Assembly: GCA_032164295.1 (NCBI GenBank)
Contig: JAJHTX010000002.1
Span: 1 to 64,000, forward strand
Length of the DNA: 64,000 nucleotides
Direction: 5' to 3'
From: Inonotus obliquus
Taxonomy: Eukaryota; Basidiomycota; Agaricomycetes; Hymenochaetales; Hymenochaetaceae
The translations under genes were made by a program, and so were the position numbers. The notes beneath the pieces were generated by a model, which did not search any database, had not been told where the DNA came from, and was given only the letters and a program-made list of their open reading frames with translations. Below are positions 35,319 through 49,831 of this stretch, piece after piece; the stretch's first letter is position 1; the number at the start of each line of letters is the position of its first letter.

Positions 35319-36170
35319 ATGACACATAGTGACTCAGAAGAAGACACTGAAGCTAATGAGGCATGCGACTTCGATGGGTGGACTAGCGAGGCAGACGTGG
35401 TGAACGAGGATGATTTGTTTGATGTAGACGACAGTGCAGATGAGACCACTGAGCATGGAGAGGTGTGTGCCATTTTCACTATTTATATTCTTTGCTATTT
35501 GCTCAAATTGCAGTATGTACTACTTTATAGGATAGAGATAATGGAGAGGAGGATGAAGAGATGGAGGCCGAAGCAGAGGCTGAGGATGAAGAAGAGGAAG
35601 AGGACAAAACTACGGACATTGCTGCAGTTCGAAGGGAAATTGTCCCACTGCAAGCACCTTTGCAGCCTCCTCCACTGTTAGCAGAACCTCTGCAGTGACT
35701 CATGCAAGGTAGGTCCAGCACTTCTGATAAGAGAAGGAATTATTCACCAAATGTGATGTACAGAATGATCTCCGTAGCGATGTGAACAATCTATGTCCCC
35801 AGCACAAGCTCGACGCTCTAAGCTTCTTCCAGCAATCCAGAACACACCATTGAAGCCATTTGTGCAATTGCGCATCCAGAGCCAACACATTCGCTCTCCG
35901 CGTCAGCATGCATGACGTATTTCCTTACTGGTTCACAAGATGGCTACATCCATGATTACGACGTCTTCGCCACCATGAACAGAAAAACATTCCTCACCAC
36001 TCCACAGCGCACACTTTGTGGGGTGGTAGAGAGAACTATGAAAGCTGGGCAATTGAGAATGTGGTGGGAGAACCTTCCTGTGCCAAGTACCGCTGATACG
36101 GTTGTAGAGGACCATATGTGCTCGCCTGTAACGTCTCTCGCCATACACTTGGATGAGCTGTAAGCTTTAG
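35319..36170 (+). pseudogene. SPT8: SPT8 (SAGA WD40 subunit) pseudogene, 5' part
   Basis: The acidic N-terminus MTHSDSEEDTEANEACDFDG to NEDDLFDVDDSADETTEHGE is spliced (GTGTGT at 35,463 to TATAG about 35,530) to DRDNGEEDEEMEAEAEAEDE, as in Spt8. After a TGA near 35,700 the WD40 start follows: AICAIAHPEPTHSLSASAC, then FLTGSQDGYIHDYDVFATMN (35,915-35,975) and GQLRMWWENLPVPSTADTV (36,046-36,105). The last recognisable codons are LDEL, TAA, ALAG at about 36,155-36,175, where the family has a Trp at the stop. The remaining WD repeats are missing. Confidence 0.78.
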
Positions 36171-37100
36171 CCGGGATGGAAGTGAGTAATCCATACCTTG
36201 TGTAATGGGAGAAGACTAGCTTATCTCTTCTACTCCCACGTTCATGTGGACAGTTGTGACATAAACTCTTTGTGGTTTCCTTGGGTAGAAAGGGCATACC
36301 AATTTATCCACTGTGCACCATGAGCTAGGGCAGTTTATCGCTGCAATGCACAGTGTAAGAATGCTTTTCCTTTTTCATCTTTTCTTATTTCATATTCCCT
36401 TATATTACTAATTTCCTAATACCTTATGACTCCCTCCGCCCCATCCCGATACATTACTAAATACTGCCTTACTAATTCTGCCCCAACCTCGATGACGCTT
36501 ACTCACGCTTACTCACCCTTACTTATTCTTGCTGACTCATCGGGCCCTGTTGTTTATTTGGTTCTATTGTTTTGCTGCTGCACAGCACCTTCTTAAAGTA
36601 ATACCTTCCCACAATCCAGATGTATATAAGTAGATAGATCTTGTCTTGTCTTCCCCACTCAACTCTTCTACTTACCACTATGACGTCTTAGGTATTCCTC
36701 TCTTGTACTTACTTAGTTTATTCAATCTACTTACCACCACGATGTCTTAGTCGTATACTGTTTCTAGATGCATGCATTACTCAAGGCTTATCACCTTAGA
36801 TGTATGTCACCGACAACTGTGTACTTCCCCTCAAGGCACAGTAGAGGTTGTCCCTTGACGACCTTCGTGAGAACAGGCCTCGAGCATGCACCGCCCCCTC
36901 GTCCATCCTAACATAAGAGTCGAGTCTCCCTTCAGGACCGACGTCTGACCCGTCATCAACGTCTCTCCTTTGCGAGCGCCCAGTAGGACGATATCGCATC
37001 AACCCAAGTTTACCCGAGTATGACAGAAACCCTCAACCCTGCCCGGTGACGCTGATTAACATTACCGTGTATTGGACTTATAGAAACCCCAACCCTCACT
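36171..37100. other. Possible LTR remains upstream of gag
   Basis: Pyrimidine-rich sequence with many CTTACT/ACTTACC motifs and a TATATAAG box at about 36,621 looks like an LTR U3-R region. I could not find both ends or a target duplication, so the boundaries are open. Confidence 0.35.
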
Positions 37101-37129
37101 AGTCACCCTGGCTCCTAGTCGTCGTCAAC

Positions 37130-38414
37130 GACAGTACCGCAAGCCCAAGTCCTATGTTATCCCGTTTAACTCCCTTGATTACGATCCTAATGATCTCATC
37201 AGAAGAGAAGATGCAAGCAGACATTATCACTTTATCAAGCTTAGGTACTGCCCCCAGCGACCAGTAGTCGAAGTAAAGGAAGAAGAGGTTGAAGTTAAGC
37301 TCAAAGAAGCCAACGTCAAGGTTGAAGTAAAGGAGGAAGACCCTTCAGATTGGCAGAAGTCGATCATACATTGGTAAACACTGGTGTTAACCTTGACATT
37401 GCATTTTAGAGGCAACCGTATCTGGACGAAGCAGACAGACGAAGTATACTGCAGTTAGCATATCTCTTTTATCATCCTCCTCTGGATTTTTAAAGTTACT
37501 ATCTCCTTCAATGACACAATCCCTGCTCATCGACAACAACAGCAACCTCACCCTCTCCCCATCAGACCGCCACAATAGATACCATATCAGAACGCACACG
37601 TCAGTGTCTTAGTGGCCTTAGACAAGGGAGGTACAGTGCAAGTCGTCAAGGTTTCTATTATACGACAAACACTGGAAAGGAACAGCATATAGTTTGGGAT
37701 CAAGTAAAGAACAACTGGGCACATGCACCAACTAGCACCCTAGCTCCAATCTTATCGTTCGCTCCCACATCTTCGATAGCTGCAAGATTCTCTGCACATG
37801 AAGAACCTGGAGAACCATTGATAGGAGCATTTGATCCTCCTCAAGGTATTATATCTAGACCAGCATCAACACACGAACCTGTTCCACCCCCCTTGAAGAA
37901 GATCCCATTGACATTAAACCACCTGAAGATAATATGTTGCATCTCACAGCCGATGTAATAGCGGCTATTGTCACCCAAGCATTGGCACAAGTAGGAGTAG
38001 GACAACCAAGTAACAATGTCAACAGACAATCCATCTGTTGACAAACCAAGGCAGCATCACGGAGGCAACAAATACAAAGACCTTCGTCAGGAATTCCTGT
38101 TGTATGTCTCGGAAAACCTGGGAAGGTTTGGAACCGACGTCAATTGGATTAAATTTGTGCTGTCATATCTGAAGTCAGGACGAGCCTCAACGTGGGCACA
38201 AAACTACATCGATTCGAATACAGCAGCTGATGGAAGCTCAACTATTTCTGACGACTTTAAGAAGTTCATTGAAGCCCTCGATGCATCTTTTAGAGATCTC
38301 CACAAGGCATCTAAGGCACTTGAGCAAATCTACTCAGAGGTACAAGGACGTCGTACAGCAGACTTATCCATCGTCTGGAACAGGCAGTCAACCCTGATGT
38401 CCTTCGAGGAGTGA
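37130..38414 (+). pseudogene. Ty3/gypsy-type gag remnant
   Basis: A first frame (about 37,130-37,380) encodes QRQYRKPKSYVIPFNSLDYD and an acidic coiled segment VEVKEEEVEVKLKEANVKVE. After stops, 38,016-38,414 encodes a gag-like core, KYKDLRQEFLLYVSENLGRF, VNWIKFVLSYLKSGRASTWA and DDFKKFIEALDASFRDLHKA, the arrangement of the retrotransposon Gag domain (PF03732-like). No zinc knuckle, protease or polymerase follows. It is a decayed or truncated element. Confidence 0.6.
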
Positions 38415-41228
38415 TGTGAGCAGAGAAGGTACCAGTAACATACAACAAATGGAAAGTGAAAGCACTAGCCGTCAATGCAGTACATAGATGTGCTAGGTGT
38501 ACAGACACAGTGTATGGATACATACCAAGTATCAAATATTAGTGTAAGAAAATTACCATTAGCTCTTAATATACTGTCGCAATCTGTACAGGTGCAACCA
38601 GGGGGTCTGCATTACAGTGACGAAATGGGCAACCGGTCCGTGTTTTCGCGTTACTTGACTGGTTACATGCAACCAAAGGGCCTGCAAATAGGTGCAAGAA
38701 TGTTACAATATTGTTAGATTTACTCAAGATTCAGATCTCACCATCAGAACATAGAAACTTCTCACTATTTCCTATTCTAATTAATTGGTCTTTCGGTCGA
38801 CTCACTTTCTTAAGTTGGCAAATAAGACAGTACTAGTAGTTCTGATGCTTGAAAATGCATATGGAAGATCTTTTTGCATTTGACGAGCATGGCAAGGCCT
38901 GAGGCGAAGGTAATTTGCCTGGGCTAATTGATGACTAGAAGGACATTTTTTTTTGATTTTTTCAAGTACTTACAAGTACAGTAACGCCTAATATAGGAAG
39001 CAACCTGATACCCGTGTTACGCATTACCCTATGCAGCGCATCTTTCTCTACATTACCGTTACAGCTGCACCCGTACAGATTGTAGTCTGCTAGAGAGTGT
39101 TGCACAGTAGATGTACCAGAAGTGTTCTGGGATATTAAGTACACACACACTCTTATCTATGACATTAGTTATATTACCAAATAGTTTATCTATTTGATCC
39201 TATGACTGAGAGATGTGCCTGATGATAGAATGTCATAGTGTTCTGTAAATGGTGAGATATAGCTTCTCACTTGAGGTCTCGCAGGACCCGTACCCTCTTC
39301 GCCACCCTTCTTTTTCTTCTTATTCACCTACGGCCCGTCCTTCTTCTGCAGCTTCGTGTATATCGGAAGAATATTCTTATCTAACGCCTCTCGCGCATCG
39401 ACGTACTCATGGTATGCCAATCTGTCTCGTGCGATCTCCGCTAGCCATCTTCGTCGCACTTTGTTAGTGACTGCAACTTCACCAAAGAGAGCGTCAAATG
39501 TTAGAACAGCAAATAGCAGATCTATTCACATTTTTTGCTAAACAAAGAGCTGAAATGGTATGTGGTTTCTCAGAACCACAAGAAATAGAACGTGAAGTAT
39601 GCTAATAAAGAATTGATAATGAAGTTGAGTGAGCAGAATCAAGCAGAGCTGGTACGATAAAGTCTTCAAGTACCAGCAGCGCCTCCTACACGTTCCAATT
39701 CTAGAGCAAGACTGCTGCCTGTACCCAAGTAATAGATAATTACAATAGAGGCACTGAACATCTTCCGAATGGATAGTGAAGATCAGCGGATATTGTGCGA
39801 CCAAGAAGAGATGGGGAGCTGTGGGTATTCAGCCTATACAGCGAGCGGTTGCCGCGATCCGGTAATTCGTGGGGACGACAGTGTGCTAAAGCATCTGTGA
39901 ACAACACTGTTGCCCCCTACTAGAGACCTTTTATGTACGTACCTCGTACAGCTTTTGTATCTGAGCTCCTTCCATAACAAGTACGTCTCCCTATATTTCT
40001 CCAGTCAATCATAGGTATCAGTGAAAGGCAGTGAAATGAACCTACGTGGCGCAACACTATAGTAAGCACCTTCTCAGCGCAGCCATCTGCAACAGTACTT
40101 TTCCTATGTCAGAAGTGCATCAGGGCAGGTGAACCCAAAGAAAGAGATGCTACCACTGGACCGAGTCCCTTCTCGTCATCAGTGTGATACTATCGAAAAC
40201 ATTAGCATTAAAAGGGAGGAGAGAACGAGAGCAATGATGCTGGAACTTACAGACATCTTCTGCTTTGCCATATATGCAGCGGTTAGAATCTCATTGAACT
40301 CGCCTTTGTGTTGCACGACTGTTGAAGCTCGGTCCTTGATGAGCTGTAGTGCTCTGTTGACGCAGGCCAGTGCTCGATCAAAGGGATCTGTTATATTCGT
40401 GGCGACAGCGTACTGTCACTAGCATGAGTACCATTATATATCATGTTCTTCTCATATGTACCTTGTACAGTGCTCTAGCTATCGGATCAGTGTGTTAGGG
40501 AGAAAAATGGTTCTGTTAGGACAGTAAAAGACCTACCGTTATGTGAAAAGTAGTTCGTAAGCATCCGTCCACGCGCTACAATTGTGTAAGCCAACACTTT
40601 CAAACAAGTTGATCATGCGTACCATGGTGCTGCAAGTGTGTCAGTGATGTTGTGCGATTCTCAAGCATGGAACACAAACCCAACGCAGTGGATATCTTCT
40701 CAGGAATTTCTTTTCTCGTGCTTCTTCCTGATATTGGCGGAACAGATCATTGGCACGTTCATTAACGAGTGAGTTTCCACGAATTAGGTGTATCTTCCCG
40801 CTGATATTATCTCAGTTCGAGTCCAGTCCCAGTCTAATAACTACTCCTTACTGGTTGTCAGGAAGACAGAATGTACTGCGAAGGCTGCTGCCGTTATCAC
40901 TTCGGGAGATCCACCTATGCCTAGACACGATCAATCCTGAAAGTAGCGTCAGTGAACATATCAAACTGTAACGGATAATGCTGACCTGAAGCATTGTAAA
41001 TCTTAAACTCTTGGTACTTCTTGAGCTCTAGTTCTTGGCCCGCAAATTCTGTGTGACTCCTGATAGGCAAACAACCGTCAAGGGGGGAAGGATATCTATC
41101 TTACAGGTGAGAGAAAGTGCGGTCGCAGAGAAAAACACTTGCGTTGCATTGCGAACATTCCCAGCACTCCCACCTTTCTCTGAAGCAAGCCTGAGTCTGG
41201 GTTTTGATATGCAACAATTTTTATAACC
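38415..41228. other. Mostly unassigned DNA with one coding-like minus-strand block
   Basis: No gene can be called. On the minus strand at about 40,255-40,415 an open stretch reads DPFDRALACVNRALQLIKDR and TVVQHKGEFNEILTAAYMAK. It looks like real helical protein sequence, and near 40,690-40,750 NERANDLFRQYQEEAREKKF is similar in character. They may be exons of one decayed gene I cannot name. No RNA gene was seen. Confidence 0.35.
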
Positions 41229-43123
41229 TCACCGAGAGCAAAGCTGTCTGCAATTCCTGCACCACCATCCCTTTATCGAATAGATCGAATCCGCCAACTC
41301 ATCTTCCTGCGCAAGTGGAGACGCTAGGCTTAAATCGATCTTCCCGAAGTCTGGATCGGGGCGAAGCCCGAGAAACTGCTCGTCATATTCAAGCGAGAAA
41401 ACTTCTTCCGCGTTTATACGGAAAAAGTCAGGACAGTCAGGATAGAGGCACATCCAGCCTTGCTTGTAAATTCGAGGAGTTTCTCTTTTGCACCGAGAGC
41501 AGCAAATGTCCTGCATAAAGAAGCGTCAGTGATTAGAGTCAGGTAATGACTTTGGTGGCTCACTTTCTTCGCATGCTCGCTATTACATGTACCCCATTCA
41601 GTATCGTCATCAGATAATGGAGACAATGGAGATAATGGAGACAATGGAGATAACGGGGATAATGGAGATGAAAACTCTCCGAAAGACGTGTCGGCGCAGA
41701 AAGGCAATTCCCGATTAGAAGCTGGTATGCTCATAGTAGAATCTGGTCCATCGGAGATAGTGTCGGACACGATTGAAGAGTTTATCCACCATGGTGATGC
41801 TTGTCCTGCACAGTACTGAAAGGCAAACTTGTACTTAACACGGACATCTAATCTCCCATCGATCACAGCCACATCCCTCTCAGCTAAATCAGTTAGACCA
41901 GTCCCGATTAGTCCAAGAGTTAAAAACTCACCCCAGGCATTAACAATCCCGTATAGACCAAGGACCATGTACATTTTGTCTCCCAAGTCGAAGGGGAAAG
42001 GTGCATATCTGTTGTCTATCAGTAGCACCAGTGGATGTCGTTCTCTGTAATTATAGAGCAGCACGCGGACAGAAGTGTCTTGCTCTCGTTGTCCTTGAAA
42101 CCCCTCCAAGGACTTCCCGCCTCTTAAAAAAGTGATAGCATTAATAAGTGTGACAGTTATTTGTAAACTGCAAGTACCTGTGCGAAATGATAAGCCTGCC
42201 GTCATGGTGGAAAATGTCTCGTCTGAAGAAGAGGTTTAGGTATATGCGACACATACCTCGGGTTATCAGACTTACTGTGAAGCATACCCGCCTAACAAGT
42301 AGCCATGGGCCTTGCCGTCATTGAAATAGACGCCACCATGATAGCTTCGAAAAAAGGACGTAGTTTCGCACAGTGCTTGACGTGACTAGAATTATAGAGT
42401 CACCAGAAGGCTCAAAGAGGCGGATAAGCCTATTACGTACTGCAGCCCATATCAATGGTCGTAGCGTATCTGGTAGTAGCGGCTTCGCGCTGTTGCATGT
42501 CGGATGGCTAAAGCTGGATAATAAAATCGGCTGTCTGAAGGAGAAAACAAAGATGGAACACACTTCAGCGATGCTGCCATCTTTTCAAGCCTGGCATGGT
42601 CCTTACAACAACTTTCTTGTAAGCAGTCGGCATCGATACCATATAGCTGTTTCTTGCAGCGGCGCTGGGATTGAAGTTCATCACTCGTAACACCGTCAAC
42701 AAGAGTGTCATCCGACGAGGCTGACAAAGGCCTTAGTGCCTGCACGGGTGGCACAATATAACCATCGTGCTGCGGAAGACGAATGTCCCCAGTACGCACT
42801 CCGCTGAGTCTCTGGGAAGTCACGCGCACCACTTCAGCATTCCCCGTTGCCGCCCAGCTTAGAGGAGCGGAATTGGCGCCTCTCATTCTTGACGATAAGA
42901 AGGGATCTTTCGCCGGCGCTCCACTGCGCTTCTGAAACCTAGGTTCAGAATTTGCCTTCTTCTCTTTCTTTTTCTTCCGATTAGTGGACACGGAGTGAGA
43001 ATTGGCCAAAGAGATCTCTTCTGTGGTGTCGCAAGACAAAGCGGACACCTGCACATTAGCGGTTTGCGGGAGTTTCCGTTTCTTCTTGCCACGAGAACTC
43101 TCCGGCAGAGGGGCAGACGTCAC
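41229..43123 (-). pseudogene. AlkB/2OG-oxygenase-associated gene, N-terminal part
   Basis: A Lys/Arg-rich N-terminus (43,123-42,880, with KKKRKLPQ and RKKKKEKKAN) suggests nuclear location. A short exon with GGVYFNDGKAHGYLLGGYAS (about 42,270-42,335) is followed by a long exon (42,205-41,414). That exon contains HPLVLLIDNRYAPFPFDLGD, VLGLYGIVNAWGEF and VKYKFAFQYCAGQASPWW. Next comes a four-cysteine motif ICCSRCKR then GWMCLYPDC (41,430-41,510). In basidiomycetes these modules precede an AlkB-like 2OG-Fe(II) oxygenase domain, as far as I recall, but no catalytic HxD...H region follows. A direct repeat of GGAGATAAT-type units (41,618-41,672) gives SPLSPLSPL. It is probably truncated. Confidence 0.45.
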
Positions 43124-43299
43124 AGTATTTGCATCAGCTGTCCGTTCCCTTCACTTGCACGCTGTATTTCTGCCAAAGGTTGTAACAGAAATGCTCGCAT
43201 CGGTGAAAGCACTTAGTTGACTGTGCGAGCCTTCTGTGTTGTCGACGATGATCTATGCAAGGACGTCGTCCATTCATCACAAAAAACTGCACGATCTGA

Positions 43300-44240
43300 G
43301 AATGTAAAACCAGTACATGTAAGATAAGTTATATGTAAAATATGTAGAAGGCTTGTACATCAAATCGTCATCACATTTATTAGGGTGATATATATTGGCA
43401 ATACATACAATACTTGTCAATTTTGACAAGTATTTCAAAATATACAAGACATGGAGCCCATTAAGTCAGATTATTCAAGACATGTTATCAGATGGTAAGA
43501 TGCAAAACAATTTGTATTATACTCTCTACAGTACAGTGATATGACCACAGCACATACAATCGAAGGAAGAAAGGAAGCAGATGATGCACTGGAGCCAGGC
43601 ATCCCAAACCAAAGCACCACGTCATGCTCATTTCTGATAAGCGGGAGGTTGATCAGAAGGTTCCTTCGCAAAACATCCCACATCCTTATGAATAACCACA
43701 TTTGCACTACTCGTTCGTTGAGGCTGTATATTTAAAGCTTTTGCCGGAGGAGGCATCGGCGCCTGAGAAGGCTGAGAAGGCTGCGAATAAACAGAAGCTG
43801 AAGAAACCGTATCATTCCGTGCTAGTCTCTGCTTCTCGGATAAATATGCAAACACTGCGGCAGGTGATCCTGTAGCAGCTGTGGTAGCAGGAATATTAGT
43901 TAACGAAGGAACTAAGACGTTGCTCAAACCAGTGCTGGTTCTTTTGTTCGGAGGTGGGGCGGTAGCCGGAGCGCCTGGTGAACTAGGTCGAGGTGAGGCG
44001 GGGTGAAATCGGGCCAAGTTGATTTGCGATGAATAATGGACCTTGGGATCTCATAACGCTTGATGGACTCTCTGGATGCGAACCAGAGAGCATCACGCCT
44101 ACAAAGATTTGCAGGGTCCAAATAATCTCGCGGGCACAACCACCATGTTATGCCAATACCGATCTCGCCTGTGCTCGAGAGCAAAGAGCTAATAAGGATG
44201 AATGTCATCAATGTCTGTAACAGCAGAAGCAACATGGAAA
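43300..44240 (-). pseudogene. Unidentified gene remnant with Ser/Pro-rich tail
   Basis: The frame 44,017-43,628 encodes a Pro/Ser/Ala-rich tail (ARFHPASPRPSSPGAPATAP and on to KEPSDQPPAYQK). Upstream frames (44,235-43,924) include a hydrophobic stretch LMTFILISSLLSS. It could be the end of a membrane protein. No family recognised and the upstream exons are not resolved. Confidence 0.3.
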
Positions 44241-45810
<1,570 letters not shown>

Positions 45811-45867
45811 CTATTCCTTATGGCCACAGACCGCATACTCGGGACTACAGAAGAACATCACGTGAAT

Positions 45868-47900
45868 ATTGGACTCTTATGCGACTCTCCTCCACCTTCT
45901 CACATAACATTCTTGATAGCGGACACAGAAACAACTGTTTCTCAGAGTCACCTTCAATGCGCGGTGAAGGACCATCAAGCAGGTCTGCGGAAGAATTTGA
46001 CAGAGGCACATGGAGAGTGGTTACTGGGTGGCGCAGAAGCAGCTCAAGCATACAACGACGCAGTTGGCTGCTTGATTTGTCTCGCTCAGGACCTTAACAG
46101 GCTGAGAAGCGGCACGAAAATGTTTCTGGTGATGCTACGACAGTAAATCTGGACAGATATCAAGACAGTCTCCCTGCAGAAGGACGGCTATTGCTTACCT
46201 TACTGGGGCAGAGATACTTTCAAAAATATACTGATCGAAAACAGGATTACTCGGGTTCTTGGCGATTGCTCCGAGTATCTCAACCAAACGCTGGAGCAGG
46301 GACTGGTGCACGTGGACGAGTGTTGCACGGGCAGTCATTATGACACGCGTGACACCTTTGAGAAGGCTGTAAGTCAAAGACCATGGCAAGCAACAACCAA
46401 GTACATTTCAACAGATAATCATTCTCTGTGATTTTCTCCAGAAACCGCGTGACTCAATTCCATTCAGGATGACAGTGATAATTTGGGGGGGGGGGGGGGG
46501 GCAATCTTGCTTATGTCCTCCTGATTGAACCTGAACGAGAATTACTCTAGAGACAATGGAAGCACACGTCGAGCACTTACAATAACTGGGAGTTCCGCTT
46601 AACTAAGAGGATCCGTTTAATAGTCGTCATAGCATACGCATAACAGACGTAGTTTGTGTGAATATCTCTCTTCCGTTGTTAGCCGTGAGACTGCATCTCT
46701 TGCAGATGAGGCCATCGATGCCATCCGAGGTCGAGGCCAGAGTGCGCAATGTAGCTCGGGACGGTGGCACAAGTCCCAACATTGACACAATGAAGTAAAC
46801 ACCTGCTCCAGCTCTATCAAGAGTACGACCAGGCGACGAAGCATCCGCCCGTCTTTGCCTGATGAGAGTGAGAGGCAGAGGGCTAATTCGCGATTTAGTG
46901 CTGTTTCATCCTCTTCTTCGCATAACTCAAGTCTCAATCGGGAGGGATTACCTATGCAGCGATCTGTTGGTTCAGTGTTCACGGATGCACATGGTGGGAT
47001 AGAGGAAGATGTGGATGGGACCGTAGATTATGGTGTTGCGATCGCAAGACACCGGGGGGCATACGATCTGTCTCCGTCACCAAGCAATGTCGACGAGTTT
47101 GGCTTTTTGCTAGAGGGTCACAATGATAGAGACTTTTACGCCGAGGAGGCGGAAGCAATGTTAAACGATACTTCCATTAACGGGTCCCCGGAAGAAGAAG
47201 AGAGTGATAGCGATATCGATTTGCACACTCCGCCACCTCACATCCTGCTACGTGAGGGTGTATTATCTCCCCAATCCAAAGTAATCGCCTCCATGTCATT
47301 CGGATCCCTTAGTATGCGAAGCTCATTCATAGATATAAGAAGGGACAGCGTTGCGAGCTATGTCACCAATGGTTGGTTTAGTTGAGTATCTTTTGTAGTT
47401 TTGCGCTGACTGTGGCATGTCTTGTAGCATCATTCAGATCAGAGGTGACGAAGTCCGGCTTGTTCAAGGACGAGCGAGGTACGGATAAACGTCGCCGCCG
47501 CCACCACGATGGAAGGCTCCTGAAGGAGGCTTTGGGGCTGACGACAGGTCTTGGTTGGAGTGATGGGTACTTCGGAATCAAAGCAAGGATGAGAATGCGC
47601 TATCTCCTTTCATGAATAGAGTGAAGAGCATGACATTGTCGCCAACACAAGCATGGCTTCCTTGCGCACCTGGTCGTCAAAGTTACAATTCTTCTTGTGC
47701 TCTATGCCGACATCCGAGGCTCCTTTGAGAATCTTGTCGACCTTGTCGGAACGCCTGTCTATGCTGCCGTCTCTGGCTTCGCATGGTCCGCTGCAGAAAA
47801 GCGAGCCCCATCCTTTGTCAAAATCCTATTTGGGCGTAAATCTTGCAGGAGGAGGATCCGAGGTGCAAGGGAAGCAAAAGCAATTGATGACGAATGATAA
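45868..47900 (+). pseudogene. Unidentified gene X, copy c
   Basis: The most readable of the three copies. Blocks are LRKNLTEAHGEWLLGGAEAA and QDLNRLRSGTKMFLVMLRQ (45,985-46,146), a Ser-rich acidic central domain (46,855-47,385, with RHRGAYDLSPSPSNVDEFGF and SPEEEESDSDIDLHTPPPHI), and a basic patch DKRRRRHHDGRLLKEAL after an intron-like gap (47,487-47,535). A hydrophobic C-terminal segment ENLVDLVGTPVYAAVSGFAW lies at 47,727-47,790. This suggests a membrane-anchored or tail-anchored protein. I do not recognise the family. Stops and a 17-G run at 46,485-46,501 break the frame. Confidence 0.6.
46485..46501. repeat. 17-nt poly-G run
   Basis: At the equivalent site copy a has GGGGG and copy b has GAGGAG, so the run expanded in copy c or is an assembly or sequencing artefact. 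Confidence 0.9.
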
Positions 47901-47959
47901 CGAGCGTCGGCGCATATCGCCAACTAGCTCTAGTACCACGAGTATACCCCTTGCTATGC

Positions 47960-49300
47960 GATCGTCAATGCCTCCTGACAGAATATCTACTGTGACCAGA
48001 TGCTTACCTGAGCTGCAGTAGCGCGATTGCAGTGAGGAGAAAAACACTCTCGTCCTTTCGTTTCCACCTATCCTCTCCATGAGGATCAGATCCATATTCC
48101 TGCAACCTGACCCGAACCATCTGAGTACGACTTCCATAGCATCCTCGAATCCGTATGTGGCTGCCTGACAACACATAGTTCCCTCTGCAGTCAGACCTCT
48201 AGCCACGGTGGCTGAACTCGCATTCACAAATGACAGATCGAGGCGGACATATTCCGGAGGGTCATCCTCGAACTGCTCGCCTTCGTGCGTCCTAAGAGAA
48301 ACATTGGGAATGACGACTTCTTTCACATGCTCATTGATGGTAGTCTAGCAGTGCAGAAAAAACGAAGTGCTTAGCTGACCAGACGACCCCAATTCTCTAT
48401 CCACCACTGAGAAGATTCTATAGAGCACGAGCGACTGCCTTAACGGGACCCGAGTTCAGGATATCGATGTGTGTTTGCCTTGGCAAGCTCGAAGTGGTCT
48501 TGATCTGTAATAGCGTGCTAGTTGTAGGTTTGTCCGGATCTGTCTGTAGCTTGAGTGGATCCCATTGAAGAAATCGAATGAACATGCCATCCCCCGCACC
48601 AAAGAACTTGGCATGCGTGTCTTCGAGAGCTGGGGAGAGATCCTGGCATACAAGATCGTAGAATATATTCAGCAGCAGCACCATAGCATGCGCGACAGTC
48701 TCTGCATCCTTTTTGGGTGGTAGAGTGTTATCAATAAAGAAACATTCTGGCGGTGTAACAGAAGACTTGAAAGAATGGCTCTGCAAATTGTGACAAAACA
48801 AAGTTGATGACTGTAAATAACTCGTCTGATTGCATTTCAGATCATCATCGCCCAAAAATGGAGTGAGCAGTCTCAAGTATGGACAAGTTGACTGAATAGG
48901 CTTCAGGTGACGGATGGAGTGCATTTACAAGTTCCTTGCTGCTCGTCAGAGCTGCATACAGCCACAAGGGACGTTTAGACTAACCAGGAAATCATAGCTA
49001 GCAATGATAGCAACAGTCTCAGCAACCTAAGCACGTAGATTCTTGTCTGAAGGATTTGCCAGCAAAATCATTGCAGGTATAAGCTGGGGGCATAGCTGCT
49101 CCTTTTTGACAACCGGTATAACTGGCTCGTCCTAGGAGTGAATCAGAAAATGAATACATGCATTGACCGGTCCTAGCATGCACATCCTTCCATCTACGCT
49201 TCACGTTGTTCTTGAGATAGACACTGGCGGCTGATCGGACTGATCGATCTTGGCTTTGACTAGTGACTAATTGCAGTAACCCTGGTTGCACTGAGAGGAT
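47960..49300 (-). pseudogene. CSE1: CSE1 (exportin-2) N-terminal part, copy c
   Basis: The longest CSE1 copy. From the right it reads an importin-beta-like N-terminus QPGLLQLVTSQSQDRSVRSA then ASVYLKNNVKRRWKD (49,170-49,291), VNLSILETAHSIFG and SDELFTVINFVLSQFAEPFF (48,770-48,890), and NIFYDLVCQDLSPALEDTHA (48,610-48,670). MFIRFLQWDPLKLQTDPDKP, then VVIPNVSLRTHEGEQFEDDP and PEYVRLDLSFVNASS follow (48,220-48,320), and remnants run to about 47,980. Stops and frameshifts are numerous. It lies tail-to-tail with gene X copy c. Confidence 0.82.
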
Positions 49301-49830
49301 TGCCAGGTTCTGCTCTGCTTGCTTCCGGTTGGATTCAGAGAAGATATGAGGAGCGTAGACATGTCAGATATTGTCAAGAACAAGAGTTTGTACTCATTGT
49401 GGATGAGACAAAGCGGATGGAGCACATAGTGAACACGTCGTCCCCAGATGAGTCACGTGATAGTCAACTTCTAATGCAGGGATTTTCCTGCCACATACAC
49501 ATAATATTTTCTCAATATTTTTACATGGGTAGATGCACATTATCGAATACTTAATTTACATATCTATATCATAATTTTACGTGCAGAATTGACCGAGAAA
49601 TTGGGCATTTAGTAAGTTTTTGACCTCTGAGGGCATGATGCGCATCAAAAACATCACGTGGATTTGCCTAATTTAGAGCCCTCTGCCACTGTTCAGAAAT
49701 TCTGGACAACTAGTACTCAACAATCCAATCCGCATTAAAATTCTTTCTATTTTTGAGCTTTCACCAACTGTCTGGAAGATCCTGACAGTTTGTATGTAAT
49801 GATTTATTTTCTCTCAGCTTCATTCCAAAT
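49301..49830. other. Spacer leading into degenerate array units
   Basis: No gene. From about 49,680 diverged forms of the downstream 69-bp unit appear (CTGCCACTGTTC...TTCTGGACAA at 49,681 and CTCTCAGCTTCATTCCAAAT at 49,811-49,830). Confidence 0.4.
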
Positions 49831-49831
49831 A

